Shown: positions 23,301-36,199 of the stretch, piece after piece
Position numbering within the stretch: the first letter of the stretch is position 1
Layout of the letters: each line of letters begins with the position of its first letter
Source: Varroa destructor
Lineage: Eukaryota > Arthropoda > Arachnida > Mesostigmata > Varroidae
Length of the DNA stretch: 64,000 bases
Reading direction: 5' to 3'
Assembly (NCBI RefSeq): GCF_002443255.2
Contig: NW_019211457.1
Location: 48,571,233-48,635,232 of the forward strand
Made by a program: the position numbers and the translations under genes
Notes under the pieces: generated by a model
Told to the model about the DNA's origin: nothing
What the model saw: the letters and a program-made list of their open reading frames with translations, nothing else
Database searches by the model: none

Positions 23301-25825
23301 AGCACAAAATAATTGCATTACAGCACAAGTAATATTATAGGATTTGCCGATTAAGCAACCACCTAATTATATTGGTAACTAAATCAGCGAAGTTAAACAT
23401 TTAGACTGTATTCATTCGAACTTACCCTAAACAAAATAAACCCAAGCGTTGTACAAGATTTGCATTTAACAAGAACTTTAGGATAGAAATTTTAGGAAAG
23501 AGTTTCGAACACGACACGAAGTAATTTTACCGAGACTAAGCATTACAAAAAGTAAACTTTGAGATGTATTGAAGGTGAAATAAAACATTTTGGTTCAATA
23601 AGCAACAATCAGCTGACCACTTATTACGCTATCACAGATATTTGCGACGTGCCGATACAGCAGTTTATATATACTTAGCTTATGTAGACTCCTATGTTTG
23701 TAAAGCCAAAGATGACACTTAAATACAAAAAGTCATTTCTACTACATTACTACAAAACGTAAAAACAAGAATTAGTGGGGAGAGTGCGATTGATTGCATA
23801 CCTTTAACGTCTCCATTGGTGGCGTTAGCAGCTGGTGCGGTACCGTTATTGTCACCATTATGTGGTGTGTTACTGTTGCCTCGATTATTACTCGCTGCGG
23901 GCGTAGCGTTGGCCGCTTGGTCCTGTTTGGCTTTTTGGTGAGCCGCCTGTTGTCGTGCAGCAACAACGTCTGGCATAACAGCGTCGATAAGCGATAAAGA
24001 CTCGATCATCCGTTCGGAGCCATCTTCTCCGATAGAGATTTCAGCTTCCGTATATTGTAGGCCCTTTTGAATGATCGACAACAGAGCTGCTGGTGGCACA
24101 AGAGCTCCATTTATGTTTGATTGGGAAATATGCGACTCTATACCTGATTAGCAGAACCAATAATAAAATGAATCGCCGTATAATTTACTTACTGTTTAAC
24201 CGAGTCAAAAGCGGCTCTTAGGATACATATATAGGTGGTTATGATTGTATAGCAGATACCTGTATTCGACATTGCTTATGCGACCTTGATCGTAGAAGAC
24301 AAAAATAAGCTTCTATGTCAAATTGTTAACAACTTTCAGCTTCTATTGCTCCTGCTAAAAGTCCACTAAACATCAATTCCAAGAGCGAACAAATTAAATG
24401 AATCATACCTTTGGTACATGCACAACCATATGTAGATAAAGCGCGTTGTCCTCCGTCTTCATTCTAACAATCACTAAATATATTACTCTAATACCAGATA
24501 TGTAGAAGTGTCAAAGATAAATGGCCTAGCATTTAGCAAATTTAAGTATAGTATTCATGAATATTCATAAATGAAAATTTATACAAAATAATCTTAAAAA
24601 AAATATTTTTTTACCATAAAGTTTTAATTTTAATGAATTTTAAAAATTTGATAATTAAATGAATATGTTTGCATAAAATATTATAGGATAACAAATAATC
24701 GCATATTTTAAATATTGTTAAATCTTTTTTCAAAGTAAATTGTTACTTAATTAAAACATATATCCTTTTTGCCTTTATTATCCTGCCGAAAATGTGAAAT
24801 TTCTATCTATGACAATATCAACATGAAATTCTACTGAGTTGTTTGATTAAATTAGTTGATTAAAACTAATGCCAACAGCTATTTGCAGGAAATAATTTCA
24901 TTGTACTGATGCATTTTGAGTTAAGTCAGTTATATTAACGGTACATAGCCATAAATAATAATAACCACAAGCAGAATTTTATTTATTCCAGATTAAACAT
25001 AATCTAGTAAATTATGTTGTACCCATATATATTTATACCGTGCGAGTGCTAAACGTTCTCATTAATTGCTGACTCTCAATAGTAGCGATTCACCTAAGGG
25101 AACCTGTGTTCTTCCCAGCACTATTGCTATTTAGATCATTATTATAATTCGGCGGTAAACGTCTGATGCTTTTCTAAAACTAATCGCTGCGAAGGATACC
25201 TATACTAGATTCGCGCATGGGCTTTATCCCGTGCTCATTATACTCGCCTGTCTGCTTAAAGGCGTACGATAAACTATAGGATACAAAACCAATTTTATTT
25301 TATTTTAGCTTGCTTTTTGCGACAATAAACGATACGAGGACTGCAGATAATCAGGTTCGCATAGGCACATTGAGTCCTAGTATGTACGCTTTTAAAGCGC
25401 TAGATCAATCTTTAAAAATATGAGAGAGCTTAGTAAACGAAGCGCTTTTTTCTTAAGTAGACCACGTAAAGCCGATATTCATCTTGCCACTCCATGGTTG
25501 TAAACTATGAAAGTGACTCCTTGGTTTTGATAAATATTACGAATGGATACATATGACCCGAGGAACACTACTGCCTCGACTGCGGCACGTTTTGCTATGT
25601 TTAAGAATAAAGGTATGTACAAAGGAAGACTCTACGTTTTCGTTTGATACCTATTTTAAGTCAGTTGATCATACGTAAATGGTGGCAGGAGGTCCACAAA
25701 TCGCATCTGCTTTTTAACATTAATATGAAATATTTAAAAAAATATTTTTTTTTTTAATATTTCATATTAATGTTAATATATAAGTACAATTTACATAATA
25801 TATATGTAAGTATATATATATGTAT

Positions 25826-25856
<31 letters not shown>

Positions 25857-28237
25857 GTATAATATATATTACATAAGTGATAAATGTAAAGGTTGCTTAT
25901 TGAGTTTTAATGAAGTGCCCATTTGGGCTAGCAAAACATACAGATTTTCTCGAGTACAGTAACGCGCTGCAAGTTCTAGAGTTTAAAAAAATAAACGGTC
26001 CTTGCGCTTATATGTCAGATGTTATAATCGCAAGTATCCTGAATTGCGACCGTTAGTCATAACACAAATCACAGACTAGTGAAAAATAGAGTAATATTTT
26101 ATAGGTCCCTCAGATCTTCTAATGTACCCTAATAAAACGCAAATTTTTGGGAATATCAGTGATCTCATCGTATGCCTATATGATGGAGCAGTTCACTTAA
26201 TATGCGGCGCTATGGACTGCGATGCACTTGCCGCAAAATAAACGTATAGTAAACTAGACTTTTCTCTGAAGACGGTTGTTAAATGTAAAGAGCTAGGTAG
26301 GTATTGTTATCAACGAATTCAGACGGAGCTGATCATATGTGGAAAGTTTAGTTCTAACGCTGGTTCCTAAAACGGGAAGCAACGTGTCCTCTCCATTGAT
26401 GGAACCACCCTCGTACAAGAAGGCATGTTTAATTCGAAACAATGTGCCTTATCGAAAACCCAGACCCGACTGTTCAAAAAGCCGTGAGCTGGGATAGTGA
26501 GCAATCTCTCATGGCAACGTTTTAGATAAAGTTGAAAGACGAAGAGAAGGAATAGAATCAGAAACGTATTTCGCCTCTGTGGAATGTTTCGCTAGAATTG
26601 CTGAGTGTAGTTCACCAAGATAATAAAGATTACAATATTATGGGGCGCCAATAACCGACCATACAGCACGGGGCTTCTTGGACATAAGACTTGACGGATC
26701 AACCAAAATAAACCCGTTTGGTATATTTGAAAAAACGTTGTCTTATTTCCCGTTATTATCGAACGTGTGGCGGTTCCAAATATTTGTGACAACATTACAA
26801 TATCATCTGAAGGACCATTTAATTTTCGATTTTTTAAAAGATTCTAGGGTTTCGAGTTACTATCAAGCAAAAGGTACGTCACGCTTCGTTTATTATGCTA
26901 AAAAGCGGATGTGATTAATGTAATTCTTGTAATATTGGACTTTATACTACCATTGACGTCATTAGACTTTAAATGAGTATCAAAACAAAATCGCAGAGTT
27001 GTCTTTACTCCACACATAGCGTACGTACCTACGTAGAAGCGTATATACCTGTCAAAAATCAAAAAGCCGAGCAATATGTACTGATATCGGCACCTGCTGG
27101 AAAAATACTTCATTGGGTTCTGCTAGCTGGTCACGGGTCGATCTGGGTTTTCCAAGCAACATGGATATTTAAATAAATCGGATGACTTTCTTTATGAACG
27201 TTATTATGTAAGAGTGCCATTGACAACAGAGTAATACAAAGCCGTAATTCGATGTTTATAACGGTTTATGATAGTCTAATATGTTGACGAGTAACCACAG
27301 AGAGGTGAAATGTTTCTTGTACTTTAAGTCTTACTTTGCTCTCGCAAGGCATACACCAGGAGATAATTTATATTCAAATTCACGTACACGCTTTTGCAGA
27401 CCTATTAAACAGCTTAGTTCCGGACGTTTTAAAGTGTTCTTGCAATTTAGCAACTCAGTCAAGACCACTTTGTTAGAAAATGCATATTGGTTATTAGTAA
27501 CACCAGACTAATGAAAAAGAGTTACTGCTTCTACGATGAGGATTGTTGAATCAGAAAAGAATCATTCATCCAATAGACAGAACTCGCATTTAATGAACAG
27601 TTGTTCCTAAATACGTAGGTTCTAAAAGAATATCTCTCTAGCTTATTTTTCGAAATGCAAAAAGGGACAAATCCAGCAGTCGTAAACTTTTGATATAGAA
27701 TGAACTTAAGATACAAAAGATTGGTGGCCGCACTCAAACAAATATTTTATTACTTCTGTTTATTACAGATAGGAGCAATAACAACAACAGGCTTGGCGAC
27801 ATTAAGTGGTTGCTTGAGTCGCACGAGAAAATCATATTCCGGCAGGCACCTGTGGCATGAGGCGTAGCAAATGTACACAGAACGTAACACAGAATCATGT
27901 GTGAAGGGCTGTTCAAATTTACCGTCGAGTACACTTCACCGATTTCTTCAATATATCATCAGTCCAGCATAAGTTTGTTATCACGTTGAAACTTAGGTTG
28001 GCAAAACGAACTTCGCCGAGCTCTACCTAAGCATAGCCCACGAGGACTGTTCTTCGTGAAATCAAAATCTTGATCAGGTCCGGTAGTGCTGTAGTCAGAT
28101 CATGAGAACAATAATCACTATTTTTCAAGATTACAACGCATAATGCACTCACCGAATGTGTATGCCGAGTGAAAGAAGCCGGACTCCTGTAGATAACGAT
28201 AAACGAGAAAGTTCACTTCGTCGCTGGAAAAACTCAT
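20389..28237 (-). CDS. ebi: TBL1/Ebi, F-box-like/WD40 corepressor subunit (5 coding exons)
   Basis: Orthologue of vertebrate TBL1X/TBL1XR1 and fly Ebi, a core subunit of the NCoR/SMRT-HDAC3 complex that also acts in corepressor exchange by ubiquitination. In coding order (minus strand) the exons are 28237-28153, 24143-23802, 23281-22149, 21964-21716 and 20418-20389. They total 1839 nt, or 612 aa plus stop, with frame kept at each GT-AG junction. The first exon encodes the LisH dimerisation motif ([18 protein letters not shown]), completed by [10 protein letters not shown] in the next. An F-box-like segment follows (about 41-90), then a Thr/Ser/Asn/Ala/Pro-rich linker (to about 245), then eight WD40 repeats. 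Among these are [24 protein letters not shown] and [21 protein letters not shown] 30-nt final coding exon supplies the last strand, VFVLDLRRM. The family usually ends VCVLDLRK. The start ATG is the conserved family start. Confidence 0.96.
25716..25774. repeat. Near-perfect inverted repeat (palindrome)
   Basis: A 19-bp left arm (25716-25734, starting AACATTAATATG) is the exact reverse complement of the right arm (25756-25774). The pairing resumes through an oligo-A/oligo-T inner part after one mismatch, so nearly the whole 59 bp can fold on itself. It lies in TBL1 intron 1, just before a long AT microsatellite. Confidence 0.9.
25795..25875. repeat. Compound AT-rich microsatellite
   Basis: A mixture of (TA)n, TATG and TACA units that is itself palindromic in places, directly after the 59-bp inverted repeat. 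Confidence 0.85.
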
Positions 28238-28254
28238 TGTCACAGTCGTTTTAA

Positions 28255-28420
28255 CTAGCGGTAAGATTACGATCGGTACCCGCTGAGCTATCCCTATATT
28301 CTGCCAGTTCTTTTTACTACTAATCTTCTTTGGTTAATGTTGGGGGTACAGAGATGATAGGCCAACGAATGGCTGAGTGGCAAAGGTACACCGGTAGTTA
28401 ACCGGTGGATACCTGCTACC
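28255..28420. other. tRNA-like A-box sequences flanking the TBL1 LisH exon
   Basis: On the minus strand, near 28287-28270, TAGCTCAGCGGG matches the RNA polymerase III A-box consensus exactly. On the plus strand, near 28367-28385, TGGCTGAGTGGC is another tRNA-like A box. It is followed by a six-pair stem CACCGG/CCGGTG with a seven-base loop. Neither has a recognisable B box or a full cloverleaf, so these are not tRNA genes. They may be fragments of tRNA-derived SINEs, or chance. Confidence 0.25.
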
Positions 28421-28429
28421 GCCAAGCTT

Positions 28430-31400
28430 CTCCTCTGTGGCTGCTTAGAAAACTGGTGTTGGCGCCGCGGGACGGACAGGGGCCGCGTGCCTACACCTCA
28501 ACTTGAAACTTCGGCTGTTGGCAGCACGAACACACGTCGAAAGGAGGGATAGAGTTGCGTTTCATACCTCTCGTACCTGAGCCATTCTTTCTGATTACGA
28601 CACTCAACGTGCCTTAACAATCGACCACTTGCCGCACTCAGGATATTCATTAAGCCGCTCACCAAATTCAATCTCCAAAGGTTTGTTGTGATGCGACGTT
28701 AAACACTGAACGAGGTCACTGATGACATTGATTCGTATCGGGCACAGCATTTAATGCCACTATGTTACTGTTAGGGCGATCAGTCGGCATCCCTCTTGTT
28801 TTCCTTACTCAGAGGGAAATTTCAAAACCCTCCGCCGCTCTATTATAAAACGGACTGCGCGAATAGGTGGAAATTAAGTTATAGATGATTATGGTGAGCA
28901 CTGAAACGCTTAATTTTAATGGCGAAGATAGTAATACAAGAAACAATAACTTAGCTTAAATAAAAGCGCTAAGAGAAAAAAGATTAATTTTAACAGTGGA
29001 ATTCCACTTAGAGGCACTATTCTCACTTTTGCATTAAGCACATATCATATCATTCTACCTATTATATTTATACAGTGACATGATACAAGGGATGGGCTAA
29101 TATACGTTGATGGTTCGACTATCTCTTCTGCATTTGAATTTTATGCTTTCTCTTATTGTTCTACGTGGTTATTTTCAATAATGTAAGTGAAGTTGTGTCA
29201 AATGTCTGTATTTAACTACCTTTGTGATCGAAGTTGCAGCATAAACTGAAACCTGAGACGCACTCTTTCACAGCAAAGTACTTAAATTGGTAACGGTTTA
29301 CTATGTACCGTATTCTCCTATTCACATTGTAATCTTTGTACGTTTATCTACGTAGATCAATTGTGGATTATTTAATGTATGCGCGACTCTAAAGTTATGT
29401 CCGCGATGGCTCCTCCTATTTGCTGCTGTTACTAGTAACCCTGTCGTAAAAATGTGGGACATAATGCACAACTTTTATAAATACCATCAACTTAAGTATT
29501 TCATTCATGAAGTTTCAGGCAATTTTACTGAAGAAATATTCTTATTAAAAAAAATTGCTTTACTACCGTTTCTGACATGCATTCACTGAGTGATATCCTT
29601 ATCCATTAATTCAATTTAGATAAATATTTGTACGTGTTAAAAATGAGTACTGAATAAACTATAATAACGATAACTGATAATTATCTACTTATGTACGTTA
29701 CTTCTTCATTGCTATTTGAATACCTTACCTAAACTTTAGCTTAGATTAGAGAAGTTCAGGTGGTCGTGCTTATTCAATGCAAACGAAGTTACGATTGTCA
29801 ATAAATAATAATAATATTTACGATCATTATTCATAAATTCTAATGAACAGTACGGTTCAAGTGTTCAGTAATGGGGCACCAATCTGCTCATACTCAAAAA
29901 TTAATATCGAATGCTGAAAATCATCCATCACAAATTTTTACTTAAAAATATCGCAAAGCAAAGTGGAAACTAAGAATAAAGCTAAATTGGATTCAATATA
30001 GGATGAAGATATGTGTTAATTTAAGGCGGCGTAAATACAAAAAGGATGAAACTTTTAAATAATTGGCTAGTTCGCTTATAATTGATTTGTAAATCTGTTC
30101 ATTCTAAATTGATCATAACTAGCATTGTTCTTTTATGAGTCGCCATCCAAAGGTGCTAAGTGTCCAATTGGAGTACTGTCAGTTTTTTAGACGAACATCG
30201 AGAGGCATTTGAATATTTTTCTTTGCATTATCAGTAATTTACTTGCTTGCAACGTTGGCTCTTAGCGTTTACTGGTTTCCAATTTGAACTATCATAAAGC
30301 GCCTTACGTGCAAAGTAAAAGCACGTAATTATAATTCGACTTCTTATTTCCTTGGAGACCCAGCATATATGTGTGCGTACATTCTGTTGTTCGAGTCGTG
30401 GCGAGGAACAGAGGGAGAAGTATCAAAAAATGAAGTATCTCTGAAAGCAAATTCCCTAACGACAAAACTTATAAACAAAGGGTAGGCGAAAGTTTCATCT
30501 GAGAAATAAGAATCGAACAAGGAGAAGGCTAAAAAAGCCTGCTTCTAGTCAGAGTTAAATGCCGAACCAATTGCCTATCTTCCAGCTCATTCAGGAGTTT
30601 AAGTATTACACCAAGCTCAAATACTCTATTTGATTGCCTTGGTAAGATTAGACTGTGCGATCGAAATTAATAATCGTAGATGGTCTGGCTCGAAAATAAA
30701 ATCGGTACCTTCGGTTGTCTTCTATTGCTTCAGGTGTTAAAAGTTAGCGGAGTTTGTTCCATGGCGTGACGGTTTTGCAAGCCATCAGAGCCTCTGCTAG
30801 AGAAACTACAACGGTGAACGGGATCATTAGCATTTGGAACGTTCCCGTATACAATTTGAGCGAAGCGTCTGTACTTGTTAAGTATTCCTTTCTAGCTTTC
30901 CAGATGAACAGATCTTTACAGTTTGTTTTTTTGTTCATATTTAAGCTAACGCCATTTAGACACAAGCCAAACGAAACCTTAAAGAAAGAGAATCCGCAAC
31001 AATCCGTTCAATAGTCCTGATCAAATCTAATGTGTCCCACCAAGAGCTCTATATATACTCTTTTTTTGCCAGCTTTATTCAGAGCGCTCTATGTATCAAA
31101 ATATCATTATCAACGACCATCATCGATGCCATAGCAAGATTTATAACGGGATTATACTGCCATAGCCTCTCGTTGTCCAGAACTGTTTCTGATCATGGTG
31201 AAGTGCCAAGCCGCTCCTCTTCTCATTCTCTTCACTGAGAGGTTGAAGACAAACCTGCCGAAATGAAGGTGAAGCCATATTATATTTGCCCGTACGACAG
31301 GCGGCATATTGGTAAAAGCGGCTGTTAGAACTCACGACCCGCAAGTGTAGAGGCGCCGCTATTTACAGTTCAGTGGAATAGTATGAGGTACTTTCAACTT

Positions 31401-34400
31401 AAGAAAGAAAAGTGCGTGACATGAAGCACGGTTCTAGTAAAAACCATAGAATTTAGACAACAAAGTCTTGGAATTTTATATCAATAATACGTCCAATACG
31501 TGTTAGATAAGGAGAAACATATGTCTGCTGGAAACGTTCTGAAAACACCAAACCTTTCATGGATAACTGACCACCTACATTTTTTAGTCTTTATATGTTC
31601 GCGACATCATTTCGAAGCTTGATCGTTTAAAATGACGCCGAAGCGGTTGAAGGTTCATCTAAATGAGTGGATACTCCTTTTCCGGAAAGCTTCAATTGAC
31701 TATCTGGCATAGATTTGATTGCCTTCTAGAGTGAGGGTTGATCTTTACCATATACATAATACTGCTCAGGGAACTAAATTAACGAAGTTAATTTATTAGA
31801 GTTTAGCCTGCACTGTATGTTCAGTATAATAGAGTCTCATATAAATAGCTTGTGTACCTGAAAATAACGAATCTCGTATGAATCTTGAATAAAATTCATA
31901 AATTCATAAAATCATTAAGAAAATACTTCATACAAATATGAAGTATTTTTTCAATGTGACTTCATGAGGTAATCAAATGTCAAAGTAGTATTTAGTTTAG
32001 TACAGAATGGTAGAATCATATATAATCTCTGCAAAGACAGAAATTCCGATCGATGATCTTGAAACTGCATCTGTGGCGTTATATAGTACAGCTAATTTAA
32101 AAGGTTAGTAACGGAACAGATTAAGTTCCTCGGTGAATAAATAAGCTTTGGTCATAAAGGACACGATTTGATTTGTAAATTCTATTATTCATTATTTTGT
32201 AGGAAGCCTTTTTTTGTTATTAGTGAGTACTGTGTAAATGTAGCGGATAACGGTAAGAAGTTGACACAATACAGGAACTAGATCGTACTAAGCATTTGCT
32301 TGAATTGATGACGTTTAAGCGTTCGTAATTGTAATGACTTGCTCGCTATTACATTTACTTTAATTACTGCATCTACTGTAATTTGTGCTGGAATAACAGA
32401 ATTGAAATGAGGAACATTGCAATACGACTGAAAGTTCTAGTAGTCAATTCAGTATTAGGATATATTATGGAGATCTTTACTACGTAGATGCTTTATACTT
32501 TTTCATGCCTTTCAAAGGTTTTGCTTTGACTAAATTTGAAAAGGCATTCATCGTAAGTTAATATTAGATACAAATTACTGATATCTGCGAGATAGTAGCT
32601 TGTTGTCCTACTTTGTCATGAAATTCCCTCTGCCTTTTGCTTTTGGACAACGCGATGTATCATTATAGTGACTAGCAACATTTTGAACCGATCAACACCT
32701 CTTGTCTAGGCCGTTACGTCATTGACCACACTGAGGGCTATGAAAGTGCCTCAGTGCTTGTATGTTGCGCTAGACTGTGAGAATGATAAAGATATCTGAT
32801 ACAGTTACCGCCGTATATTTGTCTCTCAGTAACAACTCCCTCTCTGCCTTCTGTCGTTCGATCTAGTGATACAGCTTTTGCAAAAGGGTCCACTTCTGAT
32901 CGAATAATATATACGATAAATCCTTCACAAGTGATTCGCCTTAGCTTAGCAACCTACACACTTATCATCAGACACTCATAACTATTGATAGATGCTCGCC
33001 GAATCGATGAAAGGAGGATGGCCGATTCCTAAAGTCTGAATTAAAAATGTTCTAAGGCTACTGAGTCTCAAACAAGCTTATTGCATTGAATTTCACTGCG
33101 CCATTTATATACCGAACCCTTACTTTTATTCGCCGTTTTATAATTATTTTAAACCAACCATTAGAGGCAGATCAATGGAAGTGTGTGGTAAGGCGCAACC
33201 TAGTATTATTGGAATTGACTTGCACGAAAAGTCTGGTCTAAGGAACTTACATGAAGTTAAATTCAAGATAACATACAGATAAATAAAACATGTAAGATAT
33301 ATTTTTTATGATAGTAACTATCTAGGTACTTGAGTTGAGGTTCCATTTAGACCTCCGCAGCATGAGGCCACCACGGTATTCAATATATAATGTCCAGTAT
33401 GTAAACACATGTGAAACGTGCAATGTCCAAGTTTTGCAATTTATTACTCTTCTGTTCCTACATAACTAAACATGTCAGGAAAATGTGTCTAAAACAAGTC
33501 CGACAAGCTGAAAATATATCTACAGTTAGGTTAATATTAAGTGCTTTCATCTTTTTAACTTGATAAACTTTCTTTCGTAATGCCCAGCCTCTTGCATACG
33601 TTTTTTAATTAATTCTCTTAAACTTTCTTTGTAGTATTATCTCAACTTATTTCTCGCAAATTTTTAATTTAAATATTAGGCATTATTTATGCGCCAAATA
33701 ACTATGCTGCAGTGATTTCCAAGAAACCTATAAACAACAGATAAAAAAAATGTAACGTATTTTTCTATATTTTTGGAAACTTAGAAGAAAATGATATATC
33801 AGCATTTCAAAATTTGTTACGAATTAGCCCTAAATTGCACAATAATCATGATAACACTATTCGTTTACATATAAATAATAGCCGAAAATATAATTATTGA
33901 GAAACGTGTGTACCTTTTGAAAACCTACGGAATGCAATTGTAGTTAAATTTCTATTACACAGAGATCATTATGACTAGATATTGGTAAAAAAAAAGTAAA
34001 ACCCTTAGGTTGATAGAATGTATTCGCAGAAAAAAATATTGAAATTTTTTCTCATAAAAAAATATCTTATAAACTTGAGAACCTAAAAAACAAATATGCT
34101 CCGGGTTTACCAACAAATTTTAAGAATACAATTTTACCCGTGAACTTCTGTTTCCACAAAATAAATGAGTCAAATTGATTGTACAGTTAGTTGTTGAAAA
34201 TAATGAAGTTAATCAGCTTTGCATGTAACTAAAAAGCTTTCATCTCCCGCTAACACCTTTTCTGCCTCACTTAACTGTCCGTTCACTGGCCATACATTAA
34301 CAATAGTTTCTTGTAGTTCATTGTAACATTACTGATTCGGGAAGAAGCAGTCAACTGACGGATGTGATTTGTGATGGAAAGCGTCCAGGGTGAACCTGTA
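28430..34400. other. Gene-poor AT-rich interval upstream of TBL1
   Basis: No coding exon is recognised on either strand. ORFs at 30744-31014 and 31032-31344 are short, overlap antisense ORFs, and mostly lack an ATG. A 13-bp inverted repeat with a four-base loop lies at 31920-31949. The interval may be an intron in the TBL1 5' UTR if transcription starts in the GC-richer segment at 34.4-36.2 kb. Confidence 0.45.
31920..31949. repeat. Short perfect hairpin-forming inverted repeat
   Basis: Arms AAAATACTTCATA and TATGAAGTATTTT (13 bp, no mismatch) are separated by CAAA. The flanks are AT-rich. This could be the footprint of a small element or just a cruciform-prone sequence. Confidence 0.85.
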
Positions 34401-34429
34401 CTATCCACGATAACTGCCACAACTTTTAC

Positions 34430-36160
34430 GAGTCTGTAACAGTGCGTTTTCGACGTCGTGCCCCTGTTGTATTGGCGCCGCTTTCATGCCAATAGCGCTA
34501 CGATTGTTTCTGTTGTTAGTCCGTTACGCTATGCGGTCGTCGTGCGCTGCCTGCTATACTAGCGCATCTTTGTTCCAATTGCTCCAGTCAAGATGAAACG
34601 CTTTGGTTAAATCTTCCTTACGACTGAATATTTGCGACGATGACTGGCACTAGTAGCCATAGCCGTAATGTACAGTGGCGTTTCCCCTCTCTTCGCCAGA
34701 TGCTCCGTCAGCGAAACGGGAACGGAAGAAAGCTGAACGAGATCGCTGTGAGCGGCAGTGGCGGAATCGCGATCATCATCGGCACTAGAAACATCAGTGA
34801 TATAGTACAACAGCAGTGTGATTTATCTGAAACTCGAATAGATGATTTTCATAGCTGTGTACTGTTCTGTACAAGACAACAGCCCCGCAGCTAACTCTGT
34901 CATGACCCTCTACAAGGTCTGTCTTGTTTTAAGCTCACTAAAAGAATTCATAGTACTCAAGTAGAAGTGTTATTGAAATCCGAAAGTACGACTGAATTTT
35001 CCAAGGCCGTTCCCACCACGAAGATTTGGAGGATTAACCAATCGATTCTTTAGCCAGGTTGACTTCACAGCTGATTAAATGAAATACGTAGAATTTTCCG
35101 ATTCTTAAGCCGAGTTATACTTTGCTTCAGGAGGTAAAGAATTTAGCATTCTAATTAAACTTTATTTTTTATAAAATTAACTTGTTTTCTTTGCCCTTTC
35201 CGGGAACTTCTGATTTACGAATTCGCCCATATAGTGGAAGTTCTCTTTAGGATATTGTAAATTATAAGGGGCGGCCGCACGCATTAGAAAAATATATATC
35301 GATTATAGTTTTTATTGACAGCCTGAAGAACCATAAATCCGAGGCGCCGAAACACTTTTGGTGTTAGGACCGATATTTGCTTTCAGTCAACACAGGTTCT
35401 ATAGCGAATTTTATACAATATGCAGATTTATGAAAGGGCGATACATATGCGCCTTCATGTAGTCTGCCTATATTTGCTCGTGGGTGTATGTGTGCCTGTC
35501 TAGTAATCACGTGCGCTGTCTGTGCGTTTGGGGCTCATGGAGAAGAAGCGCGGTGGGATACCAGATGGTCTGCGTTACAGTTACGTGAAGGCACGAGAGA
35601 GAAAGTGAGGGGCTTAAACGCGTTAAGCGTTCAGGCACCGGATGATCATGATGGTCTTGATGACTGGTAGCGTTGAGAAACGAATCAGCAAACGTGAGCC
35701 GCTCTCGAGCAACGCTCCGATCAGGGCGGAGCCGACATCGCCGTAAGTGCAAGATGAGAGTCGTCGTTTTGCCGTAATGCACTCCTACCAATGAGTCTAT
35801 TAGTGCTACCTATTATACTGATGTTTCGCTGTGTAGTTGACGCTGTACACTGTAGTGTGTTTAAACATACTTTGGTGCACGAAGCGTGCGACAGATGGAA
35901 CGTATTTTGGTCATCTTATGTCGGAAAGGCGTCCGATGCTGCGTAGTTACGGACTACGTTGGCGCTTGAATCCCAGCTCCTGGCTTTAATCGCTATTGAC
36001 TTCGCTGCCATTTTGGCGTGCGAGACTATAATACGCCAGAAACCCCGATGACCACAAAAGCGGTTCTCCCGCCGTGTTCTGCGATTAGTTCGGTTGAGCT
36101 GTGATAAGAGATACAAAAATGGCGCCTGCCAGCTTGGTCGCACCCAGTATTTCTAGTTTA
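34430..36160 (-). promoter_or_regulatory. GC-richer segment, candidate TBL1 promoter region
   Basis: CpG density rises clearly over the surrounding AT-rich DNA in two patches (about 34.43-34.85 kb and 35.5-36.15 kb). Two ATGGC-type YY1-like motifs face opposite ways. One is GCTGCCATTTT at 36004-36014 (AAAATGGCAGC on the minus strand). The other is AAAATGGCG at 36116-36124 on the plus strand. Similar motifs mark the Sin3 promoter in this window. No coding sequence is convincing here. The nearest minus-strand gene is TBL1, whose first coding exon is 6-8 kb away. The link is inferred. Confidence 0.35.
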
Positions 36161-36199
36161 TGACGGGGTACGCAAATATCAGCAATGATTAGCAGAAAT

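Larger units (their letters stand above)
24144..28152 (-). other. TBL1 intron 1 (about 4 kb, AT-rich)
   Basis: This separates the LisH exon from the F-box-like exon. It is strongly AT-rich and contains a near-perfect palindrome at 25716-25774 and AT microsatellites. The short ORFs inside it (26592-27934, both strands) show no recognisable family. An EST-like or transposon-like reading near 26.4-26.9 kb was considered and not accepted. Confidence 0.8.

Noticed and set aside
26360..26920. Possible second transposase-like fragment in TBL1 intron 1
   Set aside because: One short stretch (ITILWGANN) loosely recalls a Tc1 motif, but no ordered set of motifs could be found.
30744..31344. Cluster of 60-86-codon ORFs on both strands
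   Set aside because: They overlap one another, show no domain, and mostly open at non-ATG codons.
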